From: Agrococcus sp. ProA11
Lineage (GTDB): Bacteria > Actinomycetota > Actinomycetes > Actinomycetales > Microbacteriaceae
Assembly (NCBI RefSeq): GCF_039880525.1
Contig: NZ_CP156989.1
Span: forward strand, 806,001-870,000
Direction: 5' to 3'
Length of the DNA stretch: 64,000 bases
This document shows, piece after piece, positions 40,367-50,365 of the stretch. Under the pieces are notes generated by a model. That model was not told the DNA's origin. It searched no databases and saw nothing but the letters and a program-made list of their open reading frames with translations. A program made the position numbers and the translations under genes. Each line of letters opens with the position of its first letter. Position 1 is the stretch's first letter.

Positions 40367-43300
40367 CTACCCAGCCCGCCGCCGAGGGTCGCGGCCGTTG
40401 TGGGGATCCCCAAGCGCATCGCTGCCGGTCACGACGATGCGACTGCCGCCGCCGGGGACGGGCACGACGCGGATGCGCGACGGGATGCGCTCCTGCATCT
40501 GCTGCACGTGGCTGATGACGCCGACGCTGCGACCGCCGACGCGCAGCTCGTCGAGTGTGGCCATGGCGGCCTCGAGCGTGTCCTGGTCGAGCGAGCCGAA
40601 GCCCTCGTCGACGAAGAGCGTCTCGAGCGAGACGCCGCCCGCCTCGGCCTGCACGACGTCGGCGAGACCGAGCGCCAGCGAGAGGGATGCGAGGAAGGTC
40701 TCGCCGCCGGAGAGCGACCGCGTCGTGCGTGCGACGCCCGTGTGCGCGTCGACCACCGCGATGCCCAAGCCGCTCGCCTTGCCGTGCGACGCGCGCTCCT
40801 CATCGTGCACGAGCGTGAACCTGCCGCCGGTCATCGCCGCGAGCCGCGCGTTCGCCGCCTCGATGATGGTCGCGAGCCGGGTGGCCAGCACATACGTCTC
40901 GATGTCCTGCGCGCGCTCGTTCTTGCCGTCGAGCGCCCGCGCGAGCGCTCGCACCGTCGCCGCGTGCTCGGCGCCGTCGGCGAGCGAGGCGATGGCGTCC
41001 CTGGCGGCGGCGAGATCGGCGGCTGCGAGCCCACGGGTCGTCTCGGCTGCTGCGGACGCGCGCGCCGCCTGGGCGGCGGACGTCGAGGCTTCGCGGAGCG
41101 CAGCCTCGAGCGGCTCGAGCTCGGGTGGCTCGCCGAGGTCGGCGAGATCGGGCTGTGCGAGCACGCCTCGCGCCTCCGCGACCGCCTCGTCGTGCGCGGT
41201 GACGCGCTCGCGCGTCGCCGCGCGGACGGCGCGCTCGAGCCGCATCGCCGCGGTCGCGTCGCGGCCGGGCAGATCGTGCGCGGCGAGGGCGGCGGTGCCC
41301 GCCGCGGCTGCCGCCGACTGCTCGGCGCGCGCCCGCGCGGCCTCGGCGTCCGCGTCGAGCCAGCCGCGCAGCGCATCGCGCACACTGGATGTCGCCGCCA
41401 GCAGCGACGCCGCGTCCGGATGGCCGCGCAGGCCGTGCTCGAGTCGTGCGCGGCTCTCGTCGAGCCGCGCACCGGCGGCGGCGGCGTTCCCGGCTCGCAC
41501 TTCAGCGTCCCGCTCCAGCTCGGCGATGCGTCGGTCGAGCAGCGCCGCCTCCTCGTCGTGCTCGGCGAGCTCCCGCGCGGCGGCGTCGCGCGCGGCGATG
41601 GCGGTCTCGGCATCCCGCAGGGCGGCCGCCGCTCGGTCGAGCTCATGGTCGAGCGATGCGCGGTCGGCGTCGCCGCAGCGGCCGAGATGGCCGGCGCGCT
41701 GCCGCTCGAGGTCGACGAGCGCGTCGTTCGCCGCGCCCGCAGCTGCCAGCGCGAGCGTGCTGCGCTCGAACGCTGCGGCGACGTCGTCCGCGGTCACTGC
41801 CTCTGGCGCCGCGGCGTGCGGCGACGGATGCTCGACGGCGCCGCACACGGGGCAGGGCTCGCCGTCCGCGAGGGTGCTCGCCAGCTCGCCAGCCATGCCA
41901 TCGACGCGCGCGGCCTGCAGCCGGTGCACCTCCTCTGCCGCCTCCCGCTGCGCAGCCGCGGTGCGGGCAGCCGACGCCTGCGCGGCGGCGATCGGCTCGG
42001 CCAGCGCATCGGCGGCCTCGCGTGCGGCGACCCGCTCTCGCGCCGCGGCCACGCGCACGGCGGCGGCGTCCGCGCCGCTCGCGAGCGCGCCGGCTGCGGC
42101 GCTGGCGTCGATGAGCGCCTGGCGCGCCGCAGGCGCGGCCGCCCGCGCTCGCTTCGCATCGGCGACCGCCTCCGCGGCCTCGGACGCCGCCGATGACGCC
42201 GCCTGCGCGGCGCGCTCGAGCTCCGGCAAGGAGTGCTCGACCCGCCTCGTCTCTGCCGCCAGCGCGGCGGCCTCGGCGGCCACATCGTGCTCGACCTCGA
42301 CCGCGTCGCGCTGCGGCTCGACGCCCTCCGGCAAGGTGGCCGTCGCCTCGCGCAGGGCGACCGCTGCTGTCTCGACCTCGATGTCGGCTCTCGTCCAGCG
42401 CTCCAGCGCCCCGGCGACCTCGGCGGCGCGGTCGGCGTCCGCGAGCCGCGCGCGATCCGCCTCGATGGATGGCGCCGCATCGGCGAGCCGGGCCAGCGCT
42501 GCCGCTGCGGCGTCGCGCCGCGCGATGCGCTCCAGGACCGCCAGGGCCGCGTCGCGCGCCGACCGGGCGGTGCCCTCCGCCGCCGCGGCGGTCGCCGCTC
42601 GCGCAGCGCATCGATCGACGTGCGCGGCGATGGCGGCCTCGAGCGCCGCGAGCTCCGCCTCGCCGCCCGCTGCCGGTGGGCCGCCGTCGTCGGCCGTCGG
42701 CGCCTCGTCGTCCGCGCCGGGCGCTTCGTCGTCCGCGGCGGCAGCGGTGCCGTCGTCGGCGCACAAGGATGCGGCGGCCTCCCGGACGCGCGCGGCTCGG
42801 TCGTCGCGCATCCGCTCGAGCTGCTCGCGCTCGGCATCGACGGCTCGCGCGTCCGCCAGCAGGAGCTCGCGCAGGCGGCGCATGCTGCCGGTGCCGAAGA
42901 GGCGCTCGAGCAGTGCCTTGCGCGCCTTGCTGTCGGCCTGCAGGAACTCGGCAAAACCCCCCTGCGCGAGCAGGATGACCTGCAGGAACTCGTCCTTCCG
43001 CAGGCCGAGGATGCGGCCGATCTCCGTGCTCGCGTCGTCGACGCTCGTCGCCAGCGTCTCCCAGGCGCCGGCCCGCAGCTCCCAGAGCGTCGCGGTGGCG
43101 CGCTCCCTCGTGAGCCCGCTGCCGCGCAGCTTCGGCCGCTCGTACTCGGGCGTGCGGCGCATCCGCAGGATCCGGTCGCCGACCGCGAGCTCCAGCTCGA
43201 CCCAGGTGGTCTCGGCCGGTCCCGCGAGATCGCTGCGCACGTGCGGCGCGCCCGCGTAGCGAGGTGCGCTCCCGTAGAGCGCGTAGGCGATGGCATCGAG

Positions 43301-43432
43301 GATGGTCGACTTGCCCGCGCCCGTCGGCCCGGCGATCAGGTAGAGCCCGTCGGCATCGAATGACGCGAAGTCGATCTCGAACCGATCGCGGAACGGTCCG
43401 AACGCGGCGAGCTCGAGTCGCAGCAGCTTCAC
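40367..43432 (-). CDS. sbcC: Exonuclease subunit SbcC
   Basis: A 1021-residue Rad50-like ATPase. Walker A is GPTGAGKST near residues 35-43, and a coiled-coil rich in Ala, Glu and Arg follows. The zinc hook CPVC lies at residues 527-530, and the C-terminal ABC signature is SLSGGETFLASLSLALGLAD with Walker B LETLFVDEGFGSLD. With SbcD it forms the complex that cuts DNA hairpins and trims double-strand ends. The ATG overlaps the sbcD stop (ATGA). Length and motifs are normal. Confidence 0.96.
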   Translation of the reverse strand: MKLLRLELAAFGPFRDRFEIDFASFDADGLYLIAGPTGAGKSTILDAIAYALYGSAPRYAGAPHVRSDLAGPAETTWVELELAVGDRILRMRRTPEYERPKLRGSGLTRERATATLWELRAGAWETLATSVDDASTEIGRILGLRKDEFLQVILLAQGGFAEFLQADSKARKALLERLFGTGSMRRLRELLLADARAVDAEREQLERMRDDRAARVREAAASLCADDGTAAAADDEAPGADDEAPTADDGGPPAAGGEAELAALEAAIAAHVDRCAARAATAAAAEGTARSARDAALAVLERIARRDAAAAALARLADAAPSIEADRARLADADRAAEVAGALERWTRADIEVETAAVALREATATLPEGVEPQRDAVEVEHDVAAEAAALAAETRRVEHSLPELERAAQAASSAASEAAEAVADAKRARAAAPAARQALIDASAAAGALASGADAAAVRVAAARERVAAREAADALAEPIAAAQASAARTAAAQREAAEEVHRLQAARVDGMAGELASTLADGEPCPVCGAVEHPSPHAAAPEAVTADDVAAAFERSTLALAAAGAANDALVDLERQRAGHLGRCGDADRASLDHELDRAAAALRDAETAIAARDAAARELAEHDEEAALLDRRIAELERDAEVRAGNAAAAGARLDESRARLEHGLRGHPDAASLLAATSSVRDALRGWLDADAEAARARAEQSAAAAAGTAALAAHDLPGRDATAAMRLERAVRAATRERVTAHDEAVAEARGVLAQPDLADLGEPPELEPLEAALREASTSAAQAARASAAAETTRGLAAADLAAARDAIASLADGAEHAATVRALARALDGKNERAQDIETYVLATRLATIIEAANARLAAMTGGRFTLVHDEERASHGKASGLGIAVVDAHTGVARTTRSLSGGETFLASLSLALGLADVVQAEAGGVSLETLFVDEGFGSLDQDTLEAAMATLDELRVGGRSVGVISHVQQMQERIPSRIRVVPVPGGGSRIVVTGSDALGDPHNGRDPRRRAG

Positions 43433-44583
43433 AGCGCCGCCTCGGCGGCCGACGCGCGCGCGAGCGCCTCGCGCACCAGCGCCGCCTCAGCGTCATTCGC
43501 GCCGACCCCGGCGCGGACGTGCGCCAGGAAGTCGTCGACGACCTCCGCCTCGCTGCGCCGGGCGAGCCGCGCGCGCAGCTCCGGCGTCGTGCCCGCCTCG
43601 CCGCCGATCCACTGCACCTCGGCGGCGTGCGGCCAGCGCTCCTGCAGCCGCCGCATCGCGTCCACGGGCCGCAGCCGATCGGTGAGCAGCGCCCGCACCC
43701 AGTCACCCTCGGAGCCGGCGAGCGAGGCATCGGCCAGCAGCTCGTCGAGCTCGCCCCGGATCGTCGTGAGTGCCCGCGGCACGGGCAGGCTGAGCCACTC
43801 GACCGATGCCAGGCCGTCGGCGTCCAGCTCGACGATCCATCCGCCGCGCTCCGGGGAGCGCTCGCGGAAGGAGTAGTGCAGCGGGGCCCCGGAGTAGCGC
43901 ACCGCCGGCGAGAGCGTCTGGCGCGAGTGGATGTGGCCGAGGGCGACGTAGTCGACGCCGTCGAGCAGCGTGAGCGGCACGACGTCCAGCCCGCCGGCGG
44001 TGATGTCGCGCGGCGCGTCGTCCTCCGGCTCGGCGATGCCCGCCGCGAAGCAGTGCGCGAGCACGACCGCGCGGCCGGGATGCTCGGCGCGGGCGCCGCG
44101 CACGGCATCCATCGCCCACCGCATGGCGTCTGCCTGGCTGGCGATGCCCGCCTCTGGCAGCGACGCGCGCAGCGCCACCGGCTCGAGGTAGGGCACCGCG
44201 AACAGCTGCACCGGGCCGTGCTCGTCGGCGAGCTGCACGCGCCACGACTCCGGCTCGAGCGCCCGGGTGCTCAGATGGAGACCGCCTGCGCTGACGAAGC
44301 CGGCGTTCGCGCCCAGCCGGGCCGCGGAGTCGTGGTTGCCGCTCGACAGCACGATGACCGCCCCCGCGGCGCGGATCTCGGCGAGCGCACCGGAGAGCGC
44401 CTCGACGTGGCGCCCCGCGGGCATCGCCGAGTCGTAGACGTCGCCCGCCACCAGCACCACGTCGATCCGATGCTCGCGCACGAGGCGGGCGAGCTCGCGC
44501 AGCACCTCGACGAGCGCGTCGACGGTCTCGGAGCCGTGGAACGTGCGCCCGACATGCCAGTCGGAGGTGTGCAGCAGCCGCAT
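43429..44583 (-). CDS. sbcD: Exonuclease subunit SbcD
   Basis: A 384-residue Mre11-like phosphoesterase with metal-binding motifs DWHVGRTFHG, VVLVAGDVYDSAM, VLSSGNHDSA and LGHIHSRQ. It is the nuclease that SbcC's ATPase drives on hairpins and DNA ends. The ATG at 44583 is the normal start. It precedes sbcC in one transcript with a 4-bp overlap and diverges from the Mrp operon by about 60-100 bp. Confidence 0.96.
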   Translation of the reverse strand: MRLLHTSDWHVGRTFHGSETVDALVEVLRELARLVREHRIDVVLVAGDVYDSAMPAGRHVEALSGALAEIRAAGAVIVLSSGNHDSAARLGANAGFVSAGGLHLSTRALEPESWRVQLADEHGPVQLFAVPYLEPVALRASLPEAGIASQADAMRWAMDAVRGARAEHPGRAVVLAHCFAAGIAEPEDDAPRDITAGGLDVVPLTLLDGVDYVALGHIHSRQTLSPAVRYSGAPLHYSFRERSPERGGWIVELDADGLASVEWLSLPVPRALTTIRGELDELLADASLAGSEGDWVRALLTDRLRPVDAMRRLQERWPHAAEVQWIGGEAGTTPELRARLARRSEAEVVDDFLAHVRAGVGANDAEAALVREALARASAAEAAL

Positions 44584-44681
44584 GGCTCCACGCTAGAGGC
44601 CACCGCCGACGTCATCGGCAGGCCGCGCGCGCCGATAGGATCATGGGAGCCTCCACCCCCACCTCGAGAGGGTCTGTCCGC

Positions 44682-47528
44682 GTGCTGCTGACCGTGACCA
44701 TGCTCGCCGCACTCGGCGTGGTCGCCAGCGCGCTCAGCGCTCGGGTGGGGCGGCTCATCTTCCTGCTGCCCGCTGCCGCGAGCCTGATCGCCGCCGTCTG
44801 GTTCGGCATGCAGGCGCCGCTGATCGCCGAGGGCGCGGTGCTGCAGGAGCGGGTCGAGTGGATGCCGGCGCTCGGCATCGCGATCGATCTGCGGCTGGGC
44901 GCCCTGCAGTGGCTGCTCGCGATGGTCGTACTCGGTGTGGGCGGCCTCATCTTCCTCTACTGCGCGTGGTACTTCGAGTCGAAGAAGCTGGCCAACCGCA
45001 CGGTGGGGCTGCTGACGGGCTTCGCCGCGTCGATGCTGCTGCTCGTGCTGTCGGACGACCTCGTGGTGCTCATCACCGGCTGGGAGCTGACGACGATCTT
45101 CAGCTACCTGCTGGTCGGGCTCAACCACCGCTCGGCGAACAACCGGCGCGCAGCGCAGACCGCGCTCATCGTCACCACCATCGGCGGCCTCACGATGCTC
45201 ACGGGCGTCATGCTGCTGGCGTCGGAGACCCGCACCTTCTCGCTCGCCGAGACGCTCGCCGACCCGCCGACGTCGGCCACCGTCGCGTGGGCCGCGGCGC
45301 TCATGCTCGTCGGCGCGCTGTCGAAGTCGGCCATCGTGCCGTTCCAGTACTGGCTCCCCGGTGCGATGGCCGCGCCGACCCCGGTGTCGGCGTTCCTGCA
45401 CGCCGCCGCGATGGTCAAGGCCGGCATCTTCCTCATCGCCGCGCTCACGCCCGCCTTCGTGGAGCTGCCCTGGTGGCGCTGGAGCCTCGTGACGCTCGGC
45501 ATCGTCACGATGCTGCTCGGCGCCGTGCGCGCGATGCGGCAGGTCGACATCAAGGTGCTGCTCGCGCACGGCACCGTCAGCCAGCTCGGCCTGCTCGTCA
45601 CGGTGCTCGGCATCGGCACGCAGGCGTCGATGCAGGCCGGCCTCACGCTGCTCGCCGCCCACGCGGCCTTCAAGGCTGCGCTGTTCATGATCGTGGGCGT
45701 GGTCGACAAGTCGACCGGCACGCGCGATCTGCGCGAGCTCGGCGGTCTCGCGCGTCGGATGCCGTGGATCGCCGGCGCCGCGATCGTCGCGGCCGCATCG
45801 ATGGGCGGCATCCCGCCGACGCTCGGCTTCCTGGGCAAGGAGGCCGCGCTCGACGCCGCGCTGAGCGACGCCGGCGGCGAGCTGATGGCACTCGGCTGGG
45901 TGGCCTTCGTCGGCATCGCGGTCGGCGCAGCGCTCACGATCGCCTACTCGCTGCGCCTGGTGATCGGCACCTTCTTCGGGCGGCCCGGCGCCGAGCCGAA
46001 GCGGGCGTCGGCGTGGCTCGCCATCGCCCCCGTCGCGCTCGCGATCGGCGGCCTGCTCGCCGGCTTCGCGGGCGAGACGGCCACGGCGCTGCTCCATGCC
46101 CAGACCAGCGCGGTGCCGACCGGCGAGGAGGCTCCCCACCTGGCGCTCTGGCACGGCATCACCATCCCGCTCGTGGCCTCCGTCGCCGCCTGGGTGATCG
46201 GCACGCTGCTGCATCTGCGCTACGGCGCCCGCCGTCAGGCACCGACGGGCATCGACCCGTTCGAGCGCGGCTACTACGCGGGCATGCGCGGGCTCGACCG
46301 CCTGGCGGTGGAGGTGACCGGACGCATCCAGACCGGTTCGCTGCCGATGCACCTGACCACGATCCTGCTGGTCGTGGTGGCCTTCCCGGGCGCCGCGCTG
46401 CTGCTCTCCGGCGCGCTCACGGCCGACGTGCGGCTGTTCGACTCCGTGGGGCAGATCGCGGCAGCGGTGCTCGTGAGTGCCGCCGCGATCGCCACGACCA
46501 CCACCCGCGGCCGGCTGAAGGCGTTCATGCTGCTCTCGGTCGTCGGCTACGGCGTCGCCCTGCTGTTCCTGCTGCACGGAGCGGCCGACCTGGCGCTCAC
46601 GCAGGTGCTCGCCGAGACCGTCTTCCTCATCATCCTCGTGCTGGTGCTGCGGCGACTGCCGAAGTACTTCACGAACCGCCCGCTGCGCGCGGCGCGCTAC
46701 CTGCGCGCCGCGCTCGGCGTCGCGGTGGGCACCTTCGCGGCACTGGCCTCGCTCGCCACCCTGCGATCGCGCACGGCCGATCCGATCTCCGACGGCTTCT
46801 ACCGAGAGGCGTACGAGTTCGGTCACGGCGAGAACATCGTCAACGTCACGCTCGTCGACATCCGCGCATGGGACACCCTCGGCGAGGTCGCCGTGCTGCT
46901 GGCTGCCGCCACCGGAGTGGCGAGCCTCATCTTCGTGCGGCGTCCGATCTCCGGTCGCGGCGTGCTGCAGCAGTCGCAGTCGTCGGCGGGTCGCCGCACC
47001 TGGCTGCGCGGCGCCTTCACCGACGAGCAGCGCGCCTCGCCGGTGCTCGAGGTGGTGACGCGGCTGCTGTTCCCGGTGATGATGCTCGTCTCCATCTACC
47101 TGCTGGCGGTCGGCCACAACGAGCCCGGCGGCGGCTTCGCGGGCGGCCTCGTCGCGGGGATCGCGCTCGCGGTGCGCTATCTCGCCGGAGGCAGCGACGA
47201 GCTGCTGGACGCGGTGCCGTTCGACGCCGGCAAGCTGATGGGCGGCGGACTGGCGACCGTCGTGCTGAGCGTGGTCTGGCCGGTGCTCATCGGGGGCCGG
47301 ATCGGCGAGTCCTACGCGCTCGAGACCGTGCTGCCGCTGCTGGGGGAGCAGAAGCTGGTCACCACGCTGTTCTTCGACGTGGGCGTGTGGCTCATCGTGA
47401 TCGGGGCGATGCTCGACTTCGTGCGATCGCTCGGTGCCGGCGTCGACCTGCACAGCGAGCAGAACCTCGCGCCGCGCCCGGAGTGGCGCTCCGACCGCTC
47501 GCTGCCGGCCGAGGGGATGCGCGGATGA
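44682..47528 (+). CDS. mnhA: Mrp/Mnh Na+/H+ antiporter subunit A with fused MnhB domain
   Basis: A roughly 948-residue integral membrane protein. The first 560 residues are an NDH-1-like antiporter module (GLNHRSANNRRAAQTALIVTTIGGL, KAALFMIVGVVDKSTGTRD, and MGGIPPTLGFLGKEAAL), and the rest a DUF4040 block and an MnhB domain with GHNEPGGGFAGGLVAG. With subunits C-G it makes the Mrp antiporter, which exports Na+ for pH and salt homeostasis. The GTG at 44682 has GAGAGGG upstream and starts at the first helix. An ATG at 44643 would add 13 residues, but it stands 2 bp after a TAGGAT box that looks like the promoter. Confidence 0.93.
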   Translation: MLLTVTMLAALGVVASALSARVGRLIFLLPAAASLIAAVWFGMQAPLIAEGAVLQERVEWMPALGIAIDLRLGALQWLLAMVVLGVGGLIFLYCAWYFESKKLANRTVGLLTGFAASMLLLVLSDDLVVLITGWELTTIFSYLLVGLNHRSANNRRAAQTALIVTTIGGLTMLTGVMLLASETRTFSLAETLADPPTSATVAWAAALMLVGALSKSAIVPFQYWLPGAMAAPTPVSAFLHAAAMVKAGIFLIAALTPAFVELPWWRWSLVTLGIVTMLLGAVRAMRQVDIKVLLAHGTVSQLGLLVTVLGIGTQASMQAGLTLLAAHAAFKAALFMIVGVVDKSTGTRDLRELGGLARRMPWIAGAAIVAAASMGGIPPTLGFLGKEAALDAALSDAGGELMALGWVAFVGIAVGAALTIAYSLRLVIGTFFGRPGAEPKRASAWLAIAPVALAIGGLLAGFAGETATALLHAQTSAVPTGEEAPHLALWHGITIPLVASVAAWVIGTLLHLRYGARRQAPTGIDPFERGYYAGMRGLDRLAVEVTGRIQTGSLPMHLTTILLVVVAFPGAALLLSGALTADVRLFDSVGQIAAAVLVSAAAIATTTTRGRLKAFMLLSVVGYGVALLFLLHGAADLALTQVLAETVFLIILVLVLRRLPKYFTNRPLRAARYLRAALGVAVGTFAALASLATLRSRTADPISDGFYREAYEFGHGENIVNVTLVDIRAWDTLGEVAVLLAAATGVASLIFVRRPISGRGVLQQSQSSAGRRTWLRGAFTDEQRASPVLEVVTRLLFPVMMLVSIYLLAVGHNEPGGGFAGGLVAGIALAVRYLAGGSDELLDAVPFDAGKLMGGGLATVVLSVVWPVLIGGRIGESYALETVLPLLGEQKLVTTLFFDVGVWLIVIGAMLDFVRSLGAGVDLHSEQNLAPRPEWRSDRSLPAEGMRG

Positions 47529-47989
47529 CGCCCACCCTGATTCTCGCCGTCGCCGGCGGTGTGCTCATCGCTGCCGGGATCTACCTGCTGCTGGAGCGCA
47601 GCCTCATGCGCATCCTCGCCGGCGTGATGATCATGGCCAACGGCATCAACCTGCTCTTCCTCGTGGCGTCCGGCCCGGCAGGGCTCGCGCCGATCGTCGG
47701 TGAGGACCCCGAGCTGATCGCCGATCCGCTGCCGCAGGCGATGGTGCTGACGGCCATCGTCATCTCGCTCGCGACCGGCGCGTTCCTGCTCGCGATGTCC
47801 TACCGCTCGTTCCAGCTGGAGGGGCACGACGAGGTCGCCGACGACGTCGAGGACGCCATCGTGCGTCGCCGCGCTGAGGCGGACCTCTCGAGCGAGGGCT
47901 ACATCGAGTCCTCTGCCGACGACGACGACACCGAGTCCGGCGGCCGCACCGTGCGCGACCGCCGCCCTGACGGGCATGGGGAGCGCTGA
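47525..47989 (+). CDS. mnhC: Mrp antiporter subunit C
   Basis: A 154-residue protein with three membrane helices of the NuoK-like MnhC family, IYLLLERSLMRILAGVMIMANGINLLFLVASG, and PQAMVLTAIVISLATGAFLLAMSYR. The C-terminal 60 residues are an acidic extension with EDAIVRRRAEADLSSEGYIES. It overlaps mnhA's stop (ATGA) and mnhD's start by one base (TGATG). Confidence 0.93.
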   Translation: MTPTLILAVAGGVLIAAGIYLLLERSLMRILAGVMIMANGINLLFLVASGPAGLAPIVGEDPELIADPLPQAMVLTAIVISLATGAFLLAMSYRSFQLEGHDEVADDVEDAIVRRRAEADLSSEGYIESSADDDDTESGGRTVRDRRPDGHGER

Positions 47990-49497
47990 TGGACCTGTCG
48001 AACCTCGTGCCGCTGCCCGTGCTGCTGCCGCTGCTGGCCGCGGGCATCACGCTCATCCTCGCCCGGCATCCGGCGTGGCAGAAGGTCGTCTCCGGCACGA
48101 CGCTCGCGCTCGTGGCCGTGCTCGCGCTCATCCTCTGCCTGGCGGCGGATGCGCAGGGGCCGGTGGTGCTCTGGGTGGGGGCCTGGCCCGACGGGCTGGG
48201 CATCGTGCTGGTGGCCGATCGGCTGTCCTCGCTCATGGTGCTGGTCTCGAGCATCGTGGTCGCGATCGTCGTGATCTTCCCTTCCCGCCGCGACATCGCC
48301 GACGGCGTCGACGGGGCTCCGGTGTCGGTGTTCCACCCGACGTTCCTGGTGCTGACCGCCGGTGTCTCGAACGCCTTCCTCGCCGGCGACCTGTTCAACC
48401 TCTTCGTCGGCTTCGAGACCCTGCTGTTCTCCTCCTACGTGCTGATCATGCTCGGCGCCACCCGGGAGCGCGTGCGCGCCGGCTCGACCTACGTGGTCGT
48501 GAGCGTGCTCTCGTCGATGCTCTTCCTGCTGGCGATCGCGCTCGTCTACGGTGCCACCGGCACGGTGAGCTTCGCGCAGCTGCCCGAGCGGCTCGCGGCG
48601 CTCGATCCGCAGCTGCAGCTGACGCTCCAGCTGCTGCTGCTCGTGGTGTTCGGCATCAAGGCGGCGATCTTCCCGTTGCAGTCCTGGCTGCCGGACTCCT
48701 ACCCGACCGCCCCCGCGAGCGTCACCGCCGTCTTCGCGGGCCTGCTGACGAAGGTCGGTGTCTACGCCATCATCCGGCTGCAGACGCTGCTCTTCCCCGA
48801 CTCGCCGCTGAGCGAGCTGCTGCTTGTGGTGGCCACCCTGACGATGCTGCTCGGCATCCTGGGCGCGCTCGCGCAGGGCGAGATCAAGCGTCTGCTCTCC
48901 TTCACGCTCGTCAGTCACATCGGCTACATGCTGCTGGGCGTCGCGCTCGGCACGCAGGCGGGCCTCGGGGCGGCGATCTTCTACATCGTCCACCACATCC
49001 TGGTGCAGACCGCGCTGTTCATCGTCGTGGGCCTCATCGAGCGTGTCGGCGGATCGACGAGCCTCGCGCGCCTGGGCGGCCTGGCCTCCGTGCCGCTGCT
49101 GGCGGTGCTCTACCTGCTGCCGGCGCTGAACCTCGGCGGCATCCCGCCGCTGTCGGGCTTCCTGGGCAAGATCGCGCTGATCGACGCGGCGCTCCTCCAC
49201 GACAGCCCACCGGCGCTGGTCGCCGTCGTCGCAGGGGTCGCGACGAGCCTGCTGACGCTCATCGCCGTCATCCGCGTCTGGCAGCGGGCCTTCTGGCAGG
49301 ACCAGGGCGAGGATGACACTCGCGTGCACTCGCTGCGCGTGCTGCCCCGCGTCTGGGTGGTGGCGGCCACCGTCCTGGTGGCGATCACGGTGGCGCTCAC
49401 CGCGCTGGCCGGGCCGCTCACCGACTTCGCCTACCGTGCCGCCGTCGACATCCAAGGCGGCACCTACGACGTCGCGGTCGAGGAGGCGATCCCGTGA
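47989..49497 (+). CDS. mnhD: Mrp antiporter subunit D
   Basis: A 502-residue NuoN/M-like subunit with about 14 helices and motif NLGGIPPLSGFLGKIALIDAAL, plus GIKAAIFPLQSWLPDSYPTAPASVTAVFAGLLTKVGVYAIIR. It is the second proton-pumping-type module of the Mrp complex. Its ATG overlaps the mnhC stop by one base and its stop overlaps the mnhE GTG (GTGA). Confidence 0.95.
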   Translation: MDLSNLVPLPVLLPLLAAGITLILARHPAWQKVVSGTTLALVAVLALILCLAADAQGPVVLWVGAWPDGLGIVLVADRLSSLMVLVSSIVVAIVVIFPSRRDIADGVDGAPVSVFHPTFLVLTAGVSNAFLAGDLFNLFVGFETLLFSSYVLIMLGATRERVRAGSTYVVVSVLSSMLFLLAIALVYGATGTVSFAQLPERLAALDPQLQLTLQLLLLVVFGIKAAIFPLQSWLPDSYPTAPASVTAVFAGLLTKVGVYAIIRLQTLLFPDSPLSELLLVVATLTMLLGILGALAQGEIKRLLSFTLVSHIGYMLLGVALGTQAGLGAAIFYIVHHILVQTALFIVVGLIERVGGSTSLARLGGLASVPLLAVLYLLPALNLGGIPPLSGFLGKIALIDAALLHDSPPALVAVVAGVATSLLTLIAVIRVWQRAFWQDQGEDDTRVHSLRVLPRVWVVAATVLVAITVALTALAGPLTDFAYRAAVDIQGGTYDVAVEEAIP

Positions 49498-50024
49498 ACC
49501 GACCCAAGCTCCGCTCCCGCTTCTCGCTCGTCGCGACGATCGGCCTCGCCATCGTGTGGGTGCTGCTCTGGGGCGACCTCTCGCTCGGCGCCGCCCTCTG
49601 GGGCATCCTCGTCGCGCTCGTGATCCAGCTGCTGTTCCCGCTGCCGGACGTGCCGGAGCTGCGCTACTTCCGTCCGATCGGTTTCGCGCGGCTCGTGGTC
49701 GTGACCCTGTGGGGCCTGTCGGTATCGAGCTTCCTGGTCGCGGTGAAGGTGCTCGCCTTCTGGCGCCCGACGCAGAACGCGATCGTGCGGGTGCCGCTGC
49801 GCAGCAGCTCGATGTTCATCACCGCCATCACGGCGGAGCTCATCACCCTCGTGCCCGGCTCCATCGCGCTCGACGCCGGGGAGCGGTGGGTGCTCGTGCA
49901 CGTGTTCGACGCATCCACGCCCGAGCGCATCGAGCGCGCACGGCGGAGCGCGGGCGACACCGAGGCGACCGCACTGCGCGCCTTCGGCACCGCAGCCGAC
50001 CGCGCGCTGCTGGAGGAGGACTGA
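49494..50024 (+). CDS. mnhE: Mrp antiporter subunit E
   Basis: A 176-residue subunit with three hydrophobic segments near its start and TPERIERARRSAGDTEATALRAFG in the cytoplasmic tail. It starts with GTG overlapping mnhD and ends sharing one base with the mnhF start. The MnhE signature lies in SSMFITAITAELITLVPGSIALDAG. Confidence 0.92.
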   Translation: MNRPKLRSRFSLVATIGLAIVWVLLWGDLSLGAALWGILVALVIQLLFPLPDVPELRYFRPIGFARLVVVTLWGLSVSSFLVAVKVLAFWRPTQNAIVRVPLRSSSMFITAITAELITLVPGSIALDAGERWVLVHVFDASTPERIERARRSAGDTEATALRAFGTAADRALLEED

Positions 50025-50365
50025 TGCCGATCGTGCTGATGATCGCGGGCGTCATGCTCGCCGTCGCCGCGACGCTCTCGCTCGTGCGCATCGTCCGCGG
50101 GCCGGGGCCCGCGGACCGCGTCGTCGCCACCGACGTGCTCATCACGACCGTGGCGGGAGCCCTCGCCGTGCAGGCCGCCATCACCGACGAGAGCGACACG
50201 ATCGTCGTCATCCTGGTGCTGTCGCTGCTGGCCTTCTCGGCCACCGTCTCGATGGCGCGCTTCGTCGCGGGCCGCGGCGGCGTGGTGGGGAACGGTCCGG
50301 CGCGCGGCGGCGCGGATCCATCCGAGGGCGACGCGCCCGCAGATGCCGAAGGGAGCGGACGATGA
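50024..50365 (+). CDS. mnhF: Mrp antiporter subunit F
   Basis: A 113-residue subunit with three helices and motifs VRIVRGPGPADRVVATDVLITTVAGALAVQAA. The family has VRGPxxxDRVxAxD as here. The C-terminal 25 residues are Gly/Ala/Asp-rich and dispensable-looking. It overlaps both neighbours. Confidence 0.92.
   Translation: MPIVLMIAGVMLAVAATLSLVRIVRGPGPADRVVATDVLITTVAGALAVQAAITDESDTIVVILVLSLLAFSATVSMARFVAGRGGVVGNGPARGGADPSEGDAPADAEGSGR

Noticed and set aside
40398-43259. Long Ser/Ala/Arg-rich antisense frame over sbcC
   Set aside because: Low-complexity shadow with no recognisable domain.
44271-47453. A 1060-codon open frame antisense to mnhA
   Set aside because: It is a GC-rich shadow: the plus-strand gene has clear Mrp motifs, while this frame is His/Arg/Gln/Asp-rich with no domain and no ribosome site.
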